Below, one piece after another: positions 22,498 through 32,980 of a stretch of 64,000 nucleotides of DNA. The stretch covers positions 17,286,001 through 17,350,000 of the forward strand of contig JAYKKT010000086.1 of NCBI GenBank assembly GCA_036023115.1, written 5' to 3'. The position numbers and the translations under genes are program-made. A model generated the notes under the pieces. The model ran no database searches, was not told where the DNA came from, and saw only the letters and a list, made by a program, of their open reading frames with translations. Origin of the DNA: Brasenia schreberi (lineage: Eukaryota; Streptophyta; Magnoliopsida; Nymphaeales; Cabombaceae). Within the stretch, counting starts at the first letter, position 1, and every line of letters starts with the position of its first letter.

Positions 22498-23912
22498 ATT
22501 CTGTCCTCAGAATTTAGAAAGTACCTGAACAGATATGGATACTTCTCTCGCATTTCATCCTCGAGCTCCCAAGTAGCTTCGCTCGACAAATGATGACTCT
22601 AGTGTACTTTTACTGTCCTCAAAACTCGACGACGTAAGACCTGTTCCTTTCTATCTAAAATGGCTATGGGAACCTCTTCATAAGACAAATCTTCATGTAT
22701 GTGTAGTGGCTCGACTTCAATGATATGTGAGGGGTCAGGAACATACTTTCGCAACATGGATATGTGAAATACATTATGCACTCCAATCAATGACGACGGC
22801 AAGTCCAATTGGTAAGCAACATCTCCAACTCGTTTCACGATTTGGTAAGACCCAATATACCTAGGACTCAATTTACCCTTCTGTCCGAAATGAATCACTC
22901 CTCGAGCTGGAGAGACTTTTAAGAATACATAATCACCGACCATAAACTCTAGATCACGACGTCTCTTATCTGCATAACTCTTTTGTCGGTCTTGAGCTGC
23001 TTTAATGCGTTGACGAACCAAGTTCATCTTATCTTATGATTGTCGAAGTATTTCTGGACCTGTTGCAGGTCGTAAACCAGGAATATCCCAACATAGTGGA
23101 GTCCTACACTTTTTCCCATAAAGCATTTCATAGGGTGACATCCCAATGCTCGCTTGGAAACTATTGTTATATGCAAACTCAATTAAGTGCAATTGGTTAT
23201 TCCATTGGTCCTTATTGTCCAACACACATGCCCGAAGCATATCCTCTAGAGTTTGAATTGTACGTTCAGCTTGCCCATCGGTCTGTGGGTGAAATGCCGT
23301 GCTAAACTGCAATCTTGTTTGTAGAGCATCTTGTAAACTCTACCAAAAATGAGAGGTAAAACGAGGGTCTCTATCTGAAGTGATGGTCTCTAGCACACCA
23401 TAGAACTTAACGATCTCAGCGATATACACAGCAGCTAATTTCGATAACGACATATTCTTCCGAATGGGTATAAATCGTGCAACCTTAGTAAGTCGGTCGA
23501 CAATTACCCAAATAGCATCGTGTTTCAGTGAAGTGAGAGGAAGTCCAATAACAAAGTCCATGTTAATATGTTGCCATTTTCTTTCAGGAATAGGTAATGG
23601 TCTTAAGGTTCCTGCTGGTCGCTGGTGATCCGCCTTCACCTTCTGACAAGTCATACATCTAGTCACAAATTCATCAATAGACTTTTTCATTCCAGACCAA
23701 TAATATTGTCGACTTAGGTCCTTATACATCTTTGTGCTACCTGGATGAATACTGAAACGACTACGATGTGCTGCTTCCAGTATCTCATTTCGAAGTGATT
23801 CATCTTTAGGCACACATACGCGTCCCTCAAACCGTAAGGAACCATCATCCTCACGTATCTCATATCCAGGCCAACTCTCACTATGAATCTCATAATGTCT
23901 CCAAATTTTCAA
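22490..23912 (-). pseudogene. Gypsy integrase with chromodomain-like tail
   Basis: Minus-strand frame. It holds an HHCC zinc-binding region (CMTCQKVKADHQRPAG near 23,640), the catalytic core with MDFVIGLPLT (first Asp), TSDRDPRFTSHFW (second Asp region) and STAFHPQTDGQAERTIQTLE (catalytic Glu region). The GPY-type module follows (LEFMVGDYVFLKV, KLSPRYIGSYQIVKRVG, VHNVFHISMLRKYVPDP). After the end of the open piece at 22599 the same frame continues with EATWELEDEMREKYPYLF, a chromodomain-like signature. Three in-frame stops break it: TAG after SHFW (about 23,340), TAA just before 23,027, and TAG at about 22,600. The organisation fits a plant chromovirus, probably the Tekay/Del group. The product cannot be made. 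Confidence 0.85.
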
Positions 23913-24760
23913 CGCAAAACAATCGTGGCTAGTTCCAAATCATGTGTTGTAATTCCTTTCATGTACCTTCACTTGTCTTCGAACATATGCTACAACTTTT
24001 CTATTCAAAGACATCAATACACATCCTAAACCTTGATAAGAAGCATCGCAAGATACTTTAAAAGACTCATTAGGATCTAGTAGAATCAATACCGGTGCAA
24101 TAGTTAAACCTTTTCTTTAACTCTTGAAAACTCTCTTAAAGACTTGATTCTTCCTCACGAGTTGTGTGCGCAGGTCCGGCTATCTTGGAAAAACCTTCAA
24201 TAAACCTCCGATAATATCCTAGCTAGTCCAACAAAACTTCGATCTCGCTTACGGTCTTCGCCTTCCCACCGAAGAACCGTCTCCACCTTTGCTAGATCCA
24301 CCGCAATTCCATCCTTAGAAATTACATGACCCAAAAACTGAATCTTACTCTAACCAAAATTCACATTTTGATAGCTTTTGAGCATACCTTTTTCTCCTTT
24401 AAAATCTAGATAACTATGCTAAGATGTTCAAAGAACTTTTCATGATTTTAAGAATAAATCGAATGTCATCGATGAAAACAACAATAAACTGTCTAGGTAT
24501 AGATGAAAAATCCTATTCATGTAATCCATGAATATCGCAGAGCATTTTGTCACACCGAATGGCATCACAAGATACTCATAATGTCTCGTAGCGCTGCTTC
24601 TAAAAGCTGCCTTAGGTATATCCTCTACCTTGACGCAAATTTGATGATACCGATCTGCACAAATCTATCTTAGAGAAAACAGTTGCTCTTTACAATTAGT
24701 CCATCAAATCATCAATTCTTAGAAGTGGATATTTGTTCTTTATATCCTTCACATCCGTTT
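23913..24760 (-). pseudogene. Gypsy RT/RNase H, deleted and shifted
   Basis: Minus-strand pieces in several frames: NKYPLLRIDDL at about 24,730-24,700; EHYEYLVMPFGVT near 24,570; the catalytic block VVFIDDI at about 24,460-24,490 with both aspartates present; and RNase H FKVSCDASYQGLGCVLMS near 24,030-24,080. The protease carboxy end runs directly into the NKYPL segment, so roughly the first 130 residues of RT are missing. RNase H is also shortened: an NYNT-like stretch is followed by a stop and a jump to FALKIWRHYE. RT activity is lost. Confidence 0.8.
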
Positions 24761-25200
24761 CGTATATAATTATATGCTTGAAGAGCAGATATAACTGATA
24801 CTGGGTTCTCTTCTCGTTGACCTTGGAAAATGAAAGTAGTCTCTCGAGGAATAGAAAAAGTAATCTCTCGCTTCTTGCAATTAATCACAGCACGGTTCCT
24901 AGATAACCAATCCATACCCAAAACTACATCGTAGTTCGAAATCTCCAGCAAAACCAAGTCAGCTCTCAAGTCATGACCACCAACTAATACAGAACAATCT
25001 CACAAAATCCGATGCGGCACAATAACATCTCCATTAGGGAAACATACAGAGAATCCATCTAATGGTTTTGGGTCTAAACCCGTACGACTTACAAAAGTAG
25101 GTGAAACAAAGCAATGCGATGCACCAGAGTCAAATAAAACACGCGCAAGCAAACCACAAACTGATAAGGTACTAATAACCAAATGAGAGGTACCTGACTC
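24761..25200 (-). pseudogene. Gypsy aspartic protease
   Basis: Minus strand. VLFDSGASHCFVSPTFVSRTGL at about 25,145-25,080 contains the intact Asp-Ser-Gly active site. LVLLEISNYDVVLGMDWLSR at about 24,955-24,895 is the conserved second half. An in-frame TGA, after PHRIL (about 25,000), falls where an arginine codon would be expected, consistent with CGA to TGA. The protease is one frame off from gag, through an indel near 25,200. Confidence 0.85.
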
Positions 25201-26402
25201 ATGGCCTCTATAGCATAAACGTGACCCTGGTTAGTTACTTGAGGGTGAGGCAATCGAGGTGGTCCTTGTTGACGAACAGGTACCAGAGGACGAGGAGGCC
25301 CCATAGTGCTTCCCTGAACTGAAGAAGAAGTAAAATACGTAGCCCGTGGACAATCAACCTTACGATGACCGAACTCTTTACATATGAAACAACGACCTCT
25401 AATGTCTTCTTTCTGTACACTGCTAAATGTCTGAGTCTGAACTGGTTTAAAGTTCTTCTCTGAAGGACATGGTCTAGCTCTATGACCCGTGCCTCTACAG
25501 TTATAACATGTGATCCCTCGATTTTGTTGGTTGTTTTGCTCACGTGAAGGCCCACTTCTCGCCTGAGTCTGACTACCCCTATTTGTCCACTGATGAGCTT
25601 GGGTTGATTTACTGTTCTTCGTGCCTTCATATGAGTTGCCAAAGGTTGATTCTGCTGGCCTCTTCTTACCCTTATAATGCAATATATCTGTTTCTACATG
25701 AATAGCAGCAGCTTGTAATTCATCAATATCTGTATATATCTTTCCTCTCAGTGACTTACGGATCGGATCAGAAAGTCCCCAGAAATATTTATTTACTCGT
25801 GCCTCAAGAATTACCATACCCGGGTCAAACTGTGACAGCCTTAGGAATTGGTTGGTATATTCTCTCACTGATAAATTGTCCTGCTGCAGTTAATTAAATT
25901 CAAGTTGTAAACGCATCCGATCATTGTGAGAAAAGAAATGAATGAAAAATGCCTTCTTAAATGCATCCCAAGTCCACGGAGTGCTACGAGTCCCTTTCTG
26001 TGCTCTCCACCACTGTTTTGCATTTCCTTCGAAAAGACTCGACGCCAACTGCACCCTCCTCTCCTCGTCAGTAGGAGCCAATATGTCGAAAGCGTTTTCC
26101 AATTTGTCAATCCATTCATAGGGTTCCAATGGGTCTGTAATTACTCCTTTAAACTCCTTACAACCGTTCTTTGTCAAGTGTTGAATAGTTACAGTGGATT
26201 CTCTCGGAACGTATTGCAATAAGTTGATCATCTGACCAAGTAATATCGTTGCATCTTGACCACCTTGCACAAGAGGAATATGTGGTGGCTCTATAGGTCC
26301 TTGAGGTGTATCAGATGGAACCTCCACTGCTACAGCAGATCCATACGATGGCATTTCCTCGTTATCATCACTCATAACGCTTGGAGTTAAGTTAAGATCC
26401 AA
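25201..26402 (-). pseudogene. Gypsy gag with two zinc knuckles
   Basis: Minus-strand frame starting at ATG 26402 (MDLNLTPSVMSDDNEEMPSY). The gag core is EWIDKLENAFDILAPTDEER...LFEGNAKQWW, followed after an in-frame TAA (about 25,888, probably from CAA) by VREYTNQFLRLSQFDPG-like sequence. Two CCHC knuckles follow: CYNCRGTGHRARPC near 25,490 and CFICKEFGHRKVDC near 25,370. Two knuckles are uncommon but known among plant gypsy gags. Only one stop separates this gag from an open frame, the least decayed part of the element. Confidence 0.85.
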
Positions 26403-26480
26403 TCCTCGTGGGTCCTACACATAAATGCAACATTATATTTCAACGATTAACTCGCTATTAAATATACTTTAACAACCTTA

Positions 26481-26493
26481 GGCTCTGATACCA
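26481..26493 (-). other. Primer binding site, initiator tRNA-Met
   Basis: GGCTCTGATACCA on the plus strand is TGGTATCAGAGCC on the element strand, complementary to the 3' end of plant initiator methionine tRNA. Three bases (AGT) separate it from the 5' LTR. This fixes the element's orientation. Confidence 0.92.
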
Positions 26494-26496
26494 AGT

Positions 26497-28212
26497 TGTC
26501 ACACCCGCACGGGTCGCGACCACGACCCAGCCCGAGCCGATGCCACGTGGCCGCTTCTCGTACGGGCGTGATGGTGAGCATTAAACAAATACAATACCAA
26601 TTTAATTCAAACTCAAGAAATATCTAACTGAAATAAATATTAATATCGAAGTTCTAAACAACACGTCCAAAATGGTGTGGGGCTCACCTAACAATAACCC
26701 CGAATAAAAGACTTTCTAAATTATTCAACACTTATCATACCATCTAAAATAAAAATGTTGCTCTATCAAACTCCTACTCTGCTCCGTGTGCCTTCGAAGT
26801 GCTAGCTTCAGGATGAGCTGTAAAACAATAGGGTGAGCTCCTATACATAGCTCAGTAGGGAGGTTAAACATCTTTAAACAGAAAACATACTAAAAGCATG
26901 CATAGTTTCACAATCATTTCATAACAAACATATTTACCTTGAAATCATGATCTCAAATTCATACGCACACACTCACACACGCACACACATCATTAGTTTC
27001 GATAATTACAGCCCATACTGTGTGTGCCCCAAAGGCCACGGGAGTCGTCCGGCCCTCCCTAACGTGACCTCGGTAACCCCGTCCATGACGGTAACCACGC
27101 CGACTCTCACGGCAGAGTGCCCGGGAACACACCTTGTATTCGCCCCAAGCCGGATCGCCCGAGGGACCTGCAAGTCTCTAGAGACCCCACACAAACCACA
27201 CAAGTACGGCTCGTATATTCACACGTCATTACATTTCTAAAACCAATTATAGTTCATCACATTCACAATTCATATCCAGATTCATGAATATCCAAATCAA
27301 ACTCATATCCACACAACATTTAAATACCATGTTCACACAACACATGCATATCAAAACATGTTCTTTATCAAACAGTGTCATAAACATGTTCTATTTAAAA
27401 GGCATATCAAATAACCCATAATTACGAATAACATTTCACAAACTTCAATAAAACAATTATCAATCATGCACATTGAAATCTTTCTAAAACAGTAAAATCA
27501 CTTCTAGCATGGTTCTGTAAAAGAATGCATAACCCCCTATCTGAAGGAGCGCTAAGATCCAGTCCCCAAACTGCTGGGCCACTCTTATCACCACCAAATC
27601 CTCCAATTTTAATCTCTAAACAATTACAAATAATTGAAACATTAAAATTTATTTAACTATAAGTCTAACGAAACAAACTATATCCGAATCGGATCCCAAA
27701 CCCCAATTTGGATCCATTTCCGACACAGAACCTATTTTGACACAGAACTGGTTCTTAATACGCGACACGAGGACACGACACGAATCAGTGTCGGTTCATG
27801 ACAATCCAGACACGACATGACATGGAAATGAGGGACATGCCCAAAAGTTTTTTTTTTTTTTTCCAGCATCATCGTCGGTTTCCGGCGAATCACAACCGTT
27901 TTCCGGCCAAATCGACACCATTGCCTACCTACCCCACCAAAACGCTTAGTTCTACCTCAAACCTTTAATCCAAGCCCAAAACAATGATTTTCAACAAGTT
28001 TTTCATCAAAATCAGGAAAAAAAACGAAAATCTGAAAAATAAGTCAACTTACCAGATTCCGGCCGATTCTTCTCGTTTTCCGGCTGGTTCGAGGCTGCCC
28101 CAACTCCCTGGACAATCTACTGTGAAGAGCCCTTTTAAAGGCCCTTCGTGTTCCAGGCTGTGCGTTACTGCACAGCCTGTGCCCGTCTGTGCAGTAACGC
28201 TTAAGCGTTACA
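26497..28212 (-). repeat. Ty3/gypsy 5' LTR (right copy), 1,716 bp
   Basis: TGTCACACC...GCGTTACA, partner of 20578-22478. It is 185 bp shorter: 167 bp are missing between near-identical GGATCC.TTT/GGACCCGTTT sequences, and about 23 bp are missing from the palindrome array, partly offset by small insertions (for example AAG at about 27,200 and a longer T-run near 27,850). As the 5' LTR, this copy would drive transcription. Confidence 0.92.
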
Positions 28213-28217
28213 CTTTT
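28213..28217 (+). repeat. Target-site duplication of gypsy element, right
   Basis: CTTTT immediately after the LTR end, identical to 20573-20577. Confidence 0.85.
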
Positions 28218-29479
28218 CTAGACGAAAGCCAGGACCCAATTCTTCCTGGGTCGTGCGGAACCGTGTTTAACAAATAATAATCTTTTTAAATGTAAATATC
28301 CAAGACTCAGAAATGATACGGAAGAAAATAAACCAAATGTGACCAACTTGAGGGAGGCCGTGTCGATTATAATAATTTGCTTAATGTTGGGGGGCATGAC
28401 GTGAAAATCATTAATATATACGCGGAAATAAAGGGTGCTGAATATGACTTGAGAAGGGGACGTCATAGGTCACGGGCGTTAACGTTCGCCGTTATCAAAA
28501 TTTTTACGCGGAAAATTTCATTTCAGTACCTACAGTATTCTTATTTCCAAAAGCCGCACAAATTTTGCTAACATCAACACATACCGTCAGGTTGGTACTC
28601 ATCTTTTAGAATTAACTGCTAGCTATCGCCGTCAGTAAGATCGATGTCCGCAATGCAGTGTCGGATCCAAAAATTAGTTTCGGATGCAACGGACTTCAGG
28701 TTTGAGTTGGACGGGTTTTAAAAAATTTTGAACTTTTTTAAAAGTTTCAATACAAAATTACCAATTTTCAGATGTGGATCATTTTTAGAACCACGATGTG
28801 TATCCCGCCACTATATCTATATCTATATCTATATATATAATGGAAGAACTAATAGGCAAATGAGTTAATTGCTTTTAACTTTCTAAAACAAAAGGAAATC
28901 TCATTGTCAACCGTCCATGCACAGACACATTTAGCTAAGCAACAAGGTTATGTTTTAGTATTGTTTCAATTAAATGTTCGAAATTTAAGAATCTTAATGA
29001 TAAAAGATACTCAGAGCTTGGCCAAAACTTGTCAAATTCAAATGCTATTCTGAAGCTGAGCTAACTTGGAACAATGGGTTTCTCTCAAACAAGTGAATTT
29101 GAGATTGACCAATTAGATTGAGCTCATCAATTGTGATCCTCAAGCTCACTAATTTCAAAATAGGTGAGATGTTGAGCACTTTGTCTCCTACTCATGTTTT
29201 TACTCATGCTCACACAAGAGAAGTGTACTTTCAACATACCTTTTTGCAACTATTACCTCCTAGCACAAACCCATGGTTAATAAAGGACTTTGGCCTCTCG
29301 TTCTAGAATTCGATTTAAGGTTGTGAGTGCTCCATAATGAATCCTTGCTTTTGTATAGCTTCTTTAATTATATTTTGGTAGGGGTTTGTCTAACCTCATC
29401 TTGATAATCCAAAAAAAAAGTCTTGTGTTATTGATGTGTGACTAAGTCTCAATTTTTCTGTTTTTGCAAATAAAAGGTA
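28218..29479. other. Intergenic DNA, no gene recognised
   Basis: AT-rich, with a short ATCTAT/TA microsatellite at about 28,815-28,842. No coding motif seen. Confidence 0.5.
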
Positions 29480-29575
29480 CCCACTAAGGGGTTGGGTCAC
29501 GAGTTAAAGGTCATGAGTTCGATAGTCAAGGGGAGCATGGACTTTGGCCAATCCATCATACCCAAAAAAATTAAA
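29480..29575 (+). mobile_element. SINE-like, tRNA-derived fragment
   Basis: GGTTGGGTCACGAGTTAAAG, then GGTCATGAGTTCGATAG, ending in an A-rich tail (CCCAAAAAAATTAAA near 29,562). The B-box-like GTTCGATA and the A-rich end fit a retroposed tRNA-derived SINE. Confidence 0.55.
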
Positions 29576-30084
29576 GCACTTGAAAAATAGATAAGATAAT
29601 GGAGGCCGCCAATTAAGTTGCAGTGCCGCGAAAGAACGGTAAGGTCTTATTTGAATGCCCGTTTCGAAAATACGCAGCAAAACACTAGGCTTTAATTGAA
29701 AGTTTTAAATTCCTTTCTTTACCGTTGCGGCCTCACTCACACGCTTGAATGGCCAGTGCCTTCAAAAGTCAAACTTTGAGACAACCACTTGAATCCTCAA
29801 ATATTACATATGGGCCTCTTCAGCCTAGAGGCAGATAGCAAAGGACAAAATGACATATGGCCGTCCTCACAAGTTATGTGTTTTCGAAAAGTTTTGATGG
29901 GCAGAGCTCAATAACACTTTCGGCTCAATTGAACTTCTCAAACTCATAAAAAGTTAGTGGTTGAGACTCGCACCGTAAGGGCCTTAGCTAACAGGGCGAC
30001 TCGATATGCGGTGCAAATCATGATCATTTTAATTTTTCAATAGTTCCCTAATGAGACATTCAAGAAATACCACAAAGTTCCTCA

Positions 30085-30200
30085 GCCCAGAGAGCAAAAG
30101 GTCACCTGACTGGGGTCGACTCGCAAGTCAAAGGTCACGAGTTCAATACCCAAGAAGTGCAGCTGTCTTGGCCTCTTGTTGTACAGAGAAAAAGAAAAGG
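30085..30200 (+). mobile_element. SINE-like, tRNA-derived fragment
   Basis: GGTCACCTGACTGGGGTCGA (A-box-like) followed by GACTCGCAAGTCAAAGGTCA and CGAGTTCAATACCC (B-box-like), ending with GCCTCTTGTTGTACAGAGAAAAAGAAAAGG. It shares the CTCTTGTTGTAC/CTCTTGTAAC-type end with other SINE copies here and lies about 350 bp upstream of the U-box gene. Confidence 0.6.
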
Positions 30201-30451
30201 TCATATAAACCAATTCAGGTATGATTAGGTGATTTTCCGGAGAAAGCATCATATGCCCTTATCCATATGCACTGAATCGCATGCTTGACCGAGAAATATT
30301 AAATGACATGCAAAAATGGAGCCATTAAAAGAACGGCAACATAAATGATAAGCCCACCAGCGATACCCGGTTCGAACCCACCAAACAGTACCGACCGGGT
30401 TTCATCTTCAAGGGCATTTTCGTCATACTCGAAATCTCCCGTCGGCAGGCA

Positions 30452-30516
30452 ATTATAAACCCATTTCCACGTACGGCAAAATCAAGCAGGACAACTCCTT
30501 CTCTCTCTCTCTCTCT
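30452..30516 (+). promoter_or_regulatory. Candidate core promoter and CT-rich leader of the U-box gene
   Basis: ATTATAAAC at 30452-30460 is a TATA-like box about 100 bp upstream of the ATG. A CT repeat follows at 30499-30516. CT-rich tracts next to TATA boxes are common in plant leaders. Assignment rests on position only. Confidence 0.4.
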
Positions 30517-30556
30517 GTGCAAATCAAACGCCGCAAGAAGAAGAAGGTGAAAGGAA

Positions 30557-31711
30557 ATGGAAACGCAGCTTCCAGAAGACTTCTGCTGCCCGATATCTCA
30601 CGAGATCATGTCCGACCCCGTCATTCTCTCCTCCGGATACACCTTCGACCGTATCTCAATCCAACGGTGGCTCGACGCCGGCCACCGGACTTGCCCCGTT
30701 ACCCAAACACCCCTTCCGGCCCATCCTTCCCTCATCCCCAACTACGCCCTTCGGTCTCTCATCTCCCTCTTTGCCCAATCCCATCAAATCCCCCTCTCCT
30801 CTCCTTCGCTCCCTTGTAGAAAACCTCACCGGTCATCCGTTTCTTCTCAGCGGCATGACGTCAAACAATTGGTGTCCACCCTCATTGCTCCGACCTCGCC
30901 GGTTTCGTCCAAGCTCGACGCCCTCTCGCTCCTCCGCCGTCCCTCGAAATATGACTGCGAATTCCGGCAGTTTCTGATGGACTCCGGCGGTGCCTCCGCG
31001 GTTCTCCTCTGCGCCACGGATCCCGTCCTACAGGACGCTGCCCTCTCCGTGCTTTGTAACCTCTCTCTTGACGATGACAACAAAGTAGGGCTCGTCGCAG
31101 AGGGAGCAATAGCTCCCGTAGTCGCCGCGCTCCGCTCGGGCTCTCCTACCGCCCGCGCACTCTCGGCCACTATAGTGACCAGCCTCGCTATAGTGGAAGT
31201 GAACAAGGGCACTATCGGCGGTCACCCGGCTGCCATCCGCGCGCTGGTGGAGCTCCTCCGAGACGGCAATTCGAAAGGGAAGAGGGAGGCTGCTACCGCA
31301 CTCTCGACGCTCTGCTCCTTCCCCGGAAACCAACGGCGAGCGGTAGACGCCGGCGCGGTGCCGGTTCTCCTCGCACTTGCCGTCGCAGACCAGTCGATGG
31401 AGCGCCCAGTAGAAGTTCTTGCTCTAATTTCTCGATGTAGCGAGGGGCGGGAAGTGATCCGGAAGTGCCGCGGAAGCGTTCAGATTCTCGCTGGAATCCT
31501 CAAACGCAGCCATCTGCAAAGCCGCCGGGAACACGCTCTTGCTACTCTCAATTCACTCTGTTCGCACAGTGAGATCTTAGCTGCGGCAGCAAGGAGGGAG
31601 GGAGTGTACGAGACCTGCTTGGATTTCGTTGGCGATGAGAATCAGAAGGTAAAGAAGAACGCTTCCGGATTGATTCAAGCATTGGAGAAGTGCAAGGATA
31701 GCCTCCTGTAA
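30557..31711 (+). CDS. PUB8: U-box domain E3 ubiquitin ligase, PUB8-like
   Basis: Intronless gene of 384 residues. The U-box (about residues 6-76) begins PEDFCCPISHEIMSDPVIL, with YTFDRISIQRWLDAGHRTCP giving the E2-binding surface. U-boxes fold like RING fingers without zinc and pass ubiquitin from an E2 enzyme to substrates. Residues from about 100 to the end form degenerate armadillo repeats (VLCNLSLDDDNKVGLVAEGA, SLAIVEVNKGTIGGHP, ALSTLCSFPGNQRR), which usually bind substrate. Domain order, length and the absence of introns match Arabidopsis PUB8-type proteins, whose substrates are poorly known. The start is the first ATG after the CT-rich leader, directly before the conserved LPEDF. The coding region is clearly more GC-rich than its surroundings, and the frame is intact. 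Antisense and shifted open frames over this gene are side effects of that composition. Confidence 0.93.
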   Translation: METQLPEDFCCPISHEIMSDPVILSSGYTFDRISIQRWLDAGHRTCPVTQTPLPAHPSLIPNYALRSLISLFAQSHQIPLSSPSLPCRKPHRSSVSSQRHDVKQLVSTLIAPTSPVSSKLDALSLLRRPSKYDCEFRQFLMDSGGASAVLLCATDPVLQDAALSVLCNLSLDDDNKVGLVAEGAIAPVVAALRSGSPTARALSATIVTSLAIVEVNKGTIGGHPAAIRALVELLRDGNSKGKREAATALSTLCSFPGNQRRAVDAGAVPVLLALAVADQSMERPVEVLALISRCSEGREVIRKCRGSVQILAGILKRSHLQSRREHALATLNSLCSHSEILAAAARREGVYETCLDFVGDENQKVKKNASGLIQALEKCKDSLL

Positions 31712-32635
31712 AACCTCTAACTTTTTGCTTGTCTAACGGATACTGTTTTTTGGTGGGTGGTGCGCGCAACGCTTGTTCCTGAGGCGAGGAGGTTCATGCC
31801 TTGCTGTACAATGTAGATTTTTCCTTGCCCCTGTTTGTTGGATTACCAGTGGTTCCGTTGATTGTTTTGCCTTTACCCTGCTGTGCAAAGAAATGTTGTA
31901 TTTAATACGATCCTTGTCTTACTATGAAAAAATGCAGTCTTCCTGAGTTGAAACGTTCTCAGAATACAACCCGAGTTCTTCTTTTCGTCTTCTATCTTTC
32001 TCGTGTAGGGTATTCTGGAACGATCAGCTTGTCTGTATATTGAATACGGGTGTAGTTCAGTGAAAGATGGGTGATTTTTTATATAGAGAGATTTGATTCA
32101 GAGTACTTTTCTTATGTAGGGAATAGCAGGATTTCTTAACTACTTGTGATTTTAGATTTTGATTATTGTTCGCAATTTCGATTATTTTTTACTAAAATGT
32201 GAGGTGTATCTTCTTGTTAATTCAACATCTTGATGGCACAACATATGAGCTGGTCCGGATTCAAGAGAGTTTTGGCTGCTGTAAATTTCAATAACCTATT
32301 GAAACAAAGGGATAGAAGTTCTGGGGAGGAAGTCTGATGGCAGCTGACAAGATCTGATAAATTCATAGGAAATTGCTGCAAAGGTCTAGCTTGGATGTGA
32401 TCAGATGGGCGCGTTAAATTTTCAATGTCAGTTGCTTCAATAATATCTGTGAATTTACGTTTTCTTCATTTTTGATGAAACAAAGACATCAGTGTTCGTT
32501 TAAATTCAGTTGAAGATTCAGGTACAACGCCAATGCTTTTTCCTTGACACGTATGCACTAGGTTGTGGTAGATAAACTTGTTATAGATTCTGTTCCTAGA
32601 AAGGGACATAAATAGTTGAGAACCTTCATGTCAGT

Positions 32636-32775
32636 GGCAGACCTCTCTTGGGCGATAGGTGAGGCAGCGCCCCTCCCGCAATCTGATGAAATTCTTTGAA
32701 AACTTATATGAACTGCCTCACCTGAATCTCATCCAACTGAACATCGACTTGCCCATAAAATTTTCTAGGTCTGCC
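32636..32775. repeat. Short inverted-repeat element
   Basis: GGCAGACCT at 32636-32644 and its reverse complement AGGTCTGCC at 32767-32775 bracket about 140 bp containing CCCCTCCCGCAATC. It could be a small MITE or a fragment of one; no target duplication was established. Confidence 0.35.
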
Positions 32776-32831
32776 TCTTTTCATTCTGCTTAAGTCTGGT
32801 GGAAGATGCAGTACACTGTGGTAGAGATACA

Positions 32832-32980
32832 AGCTCTATTGTAGGTTATATAATCCTAAACTGAGATATTGATGGACGAGTATGCTTCACGCCGCATACT
32901 TCTACTGGTTGTGTGCCGTCGTGTGTGGAAGATGAACTCTGGCCTAGGTTATGTGATCCTGAAAAGAGATAAATGGATGA
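32832..32980 (+). repeat. Diverged tandem repeat, period about 105 bp
   Basis: AGGTTATATAATCCTAAACT..GATGGACGAG near 32,840 is repeated as AGGTTATGTGATCCTGAAAA..GATGAGAAC near 32,948. Two partial units only. Confidence 0.45.

Noticed and set aside
30847..31333. Antisense frames of 75-121 codons across the U-box gene
   Set aside because: They arise from the GC-rich codon usage of the sense gene and have no motif.
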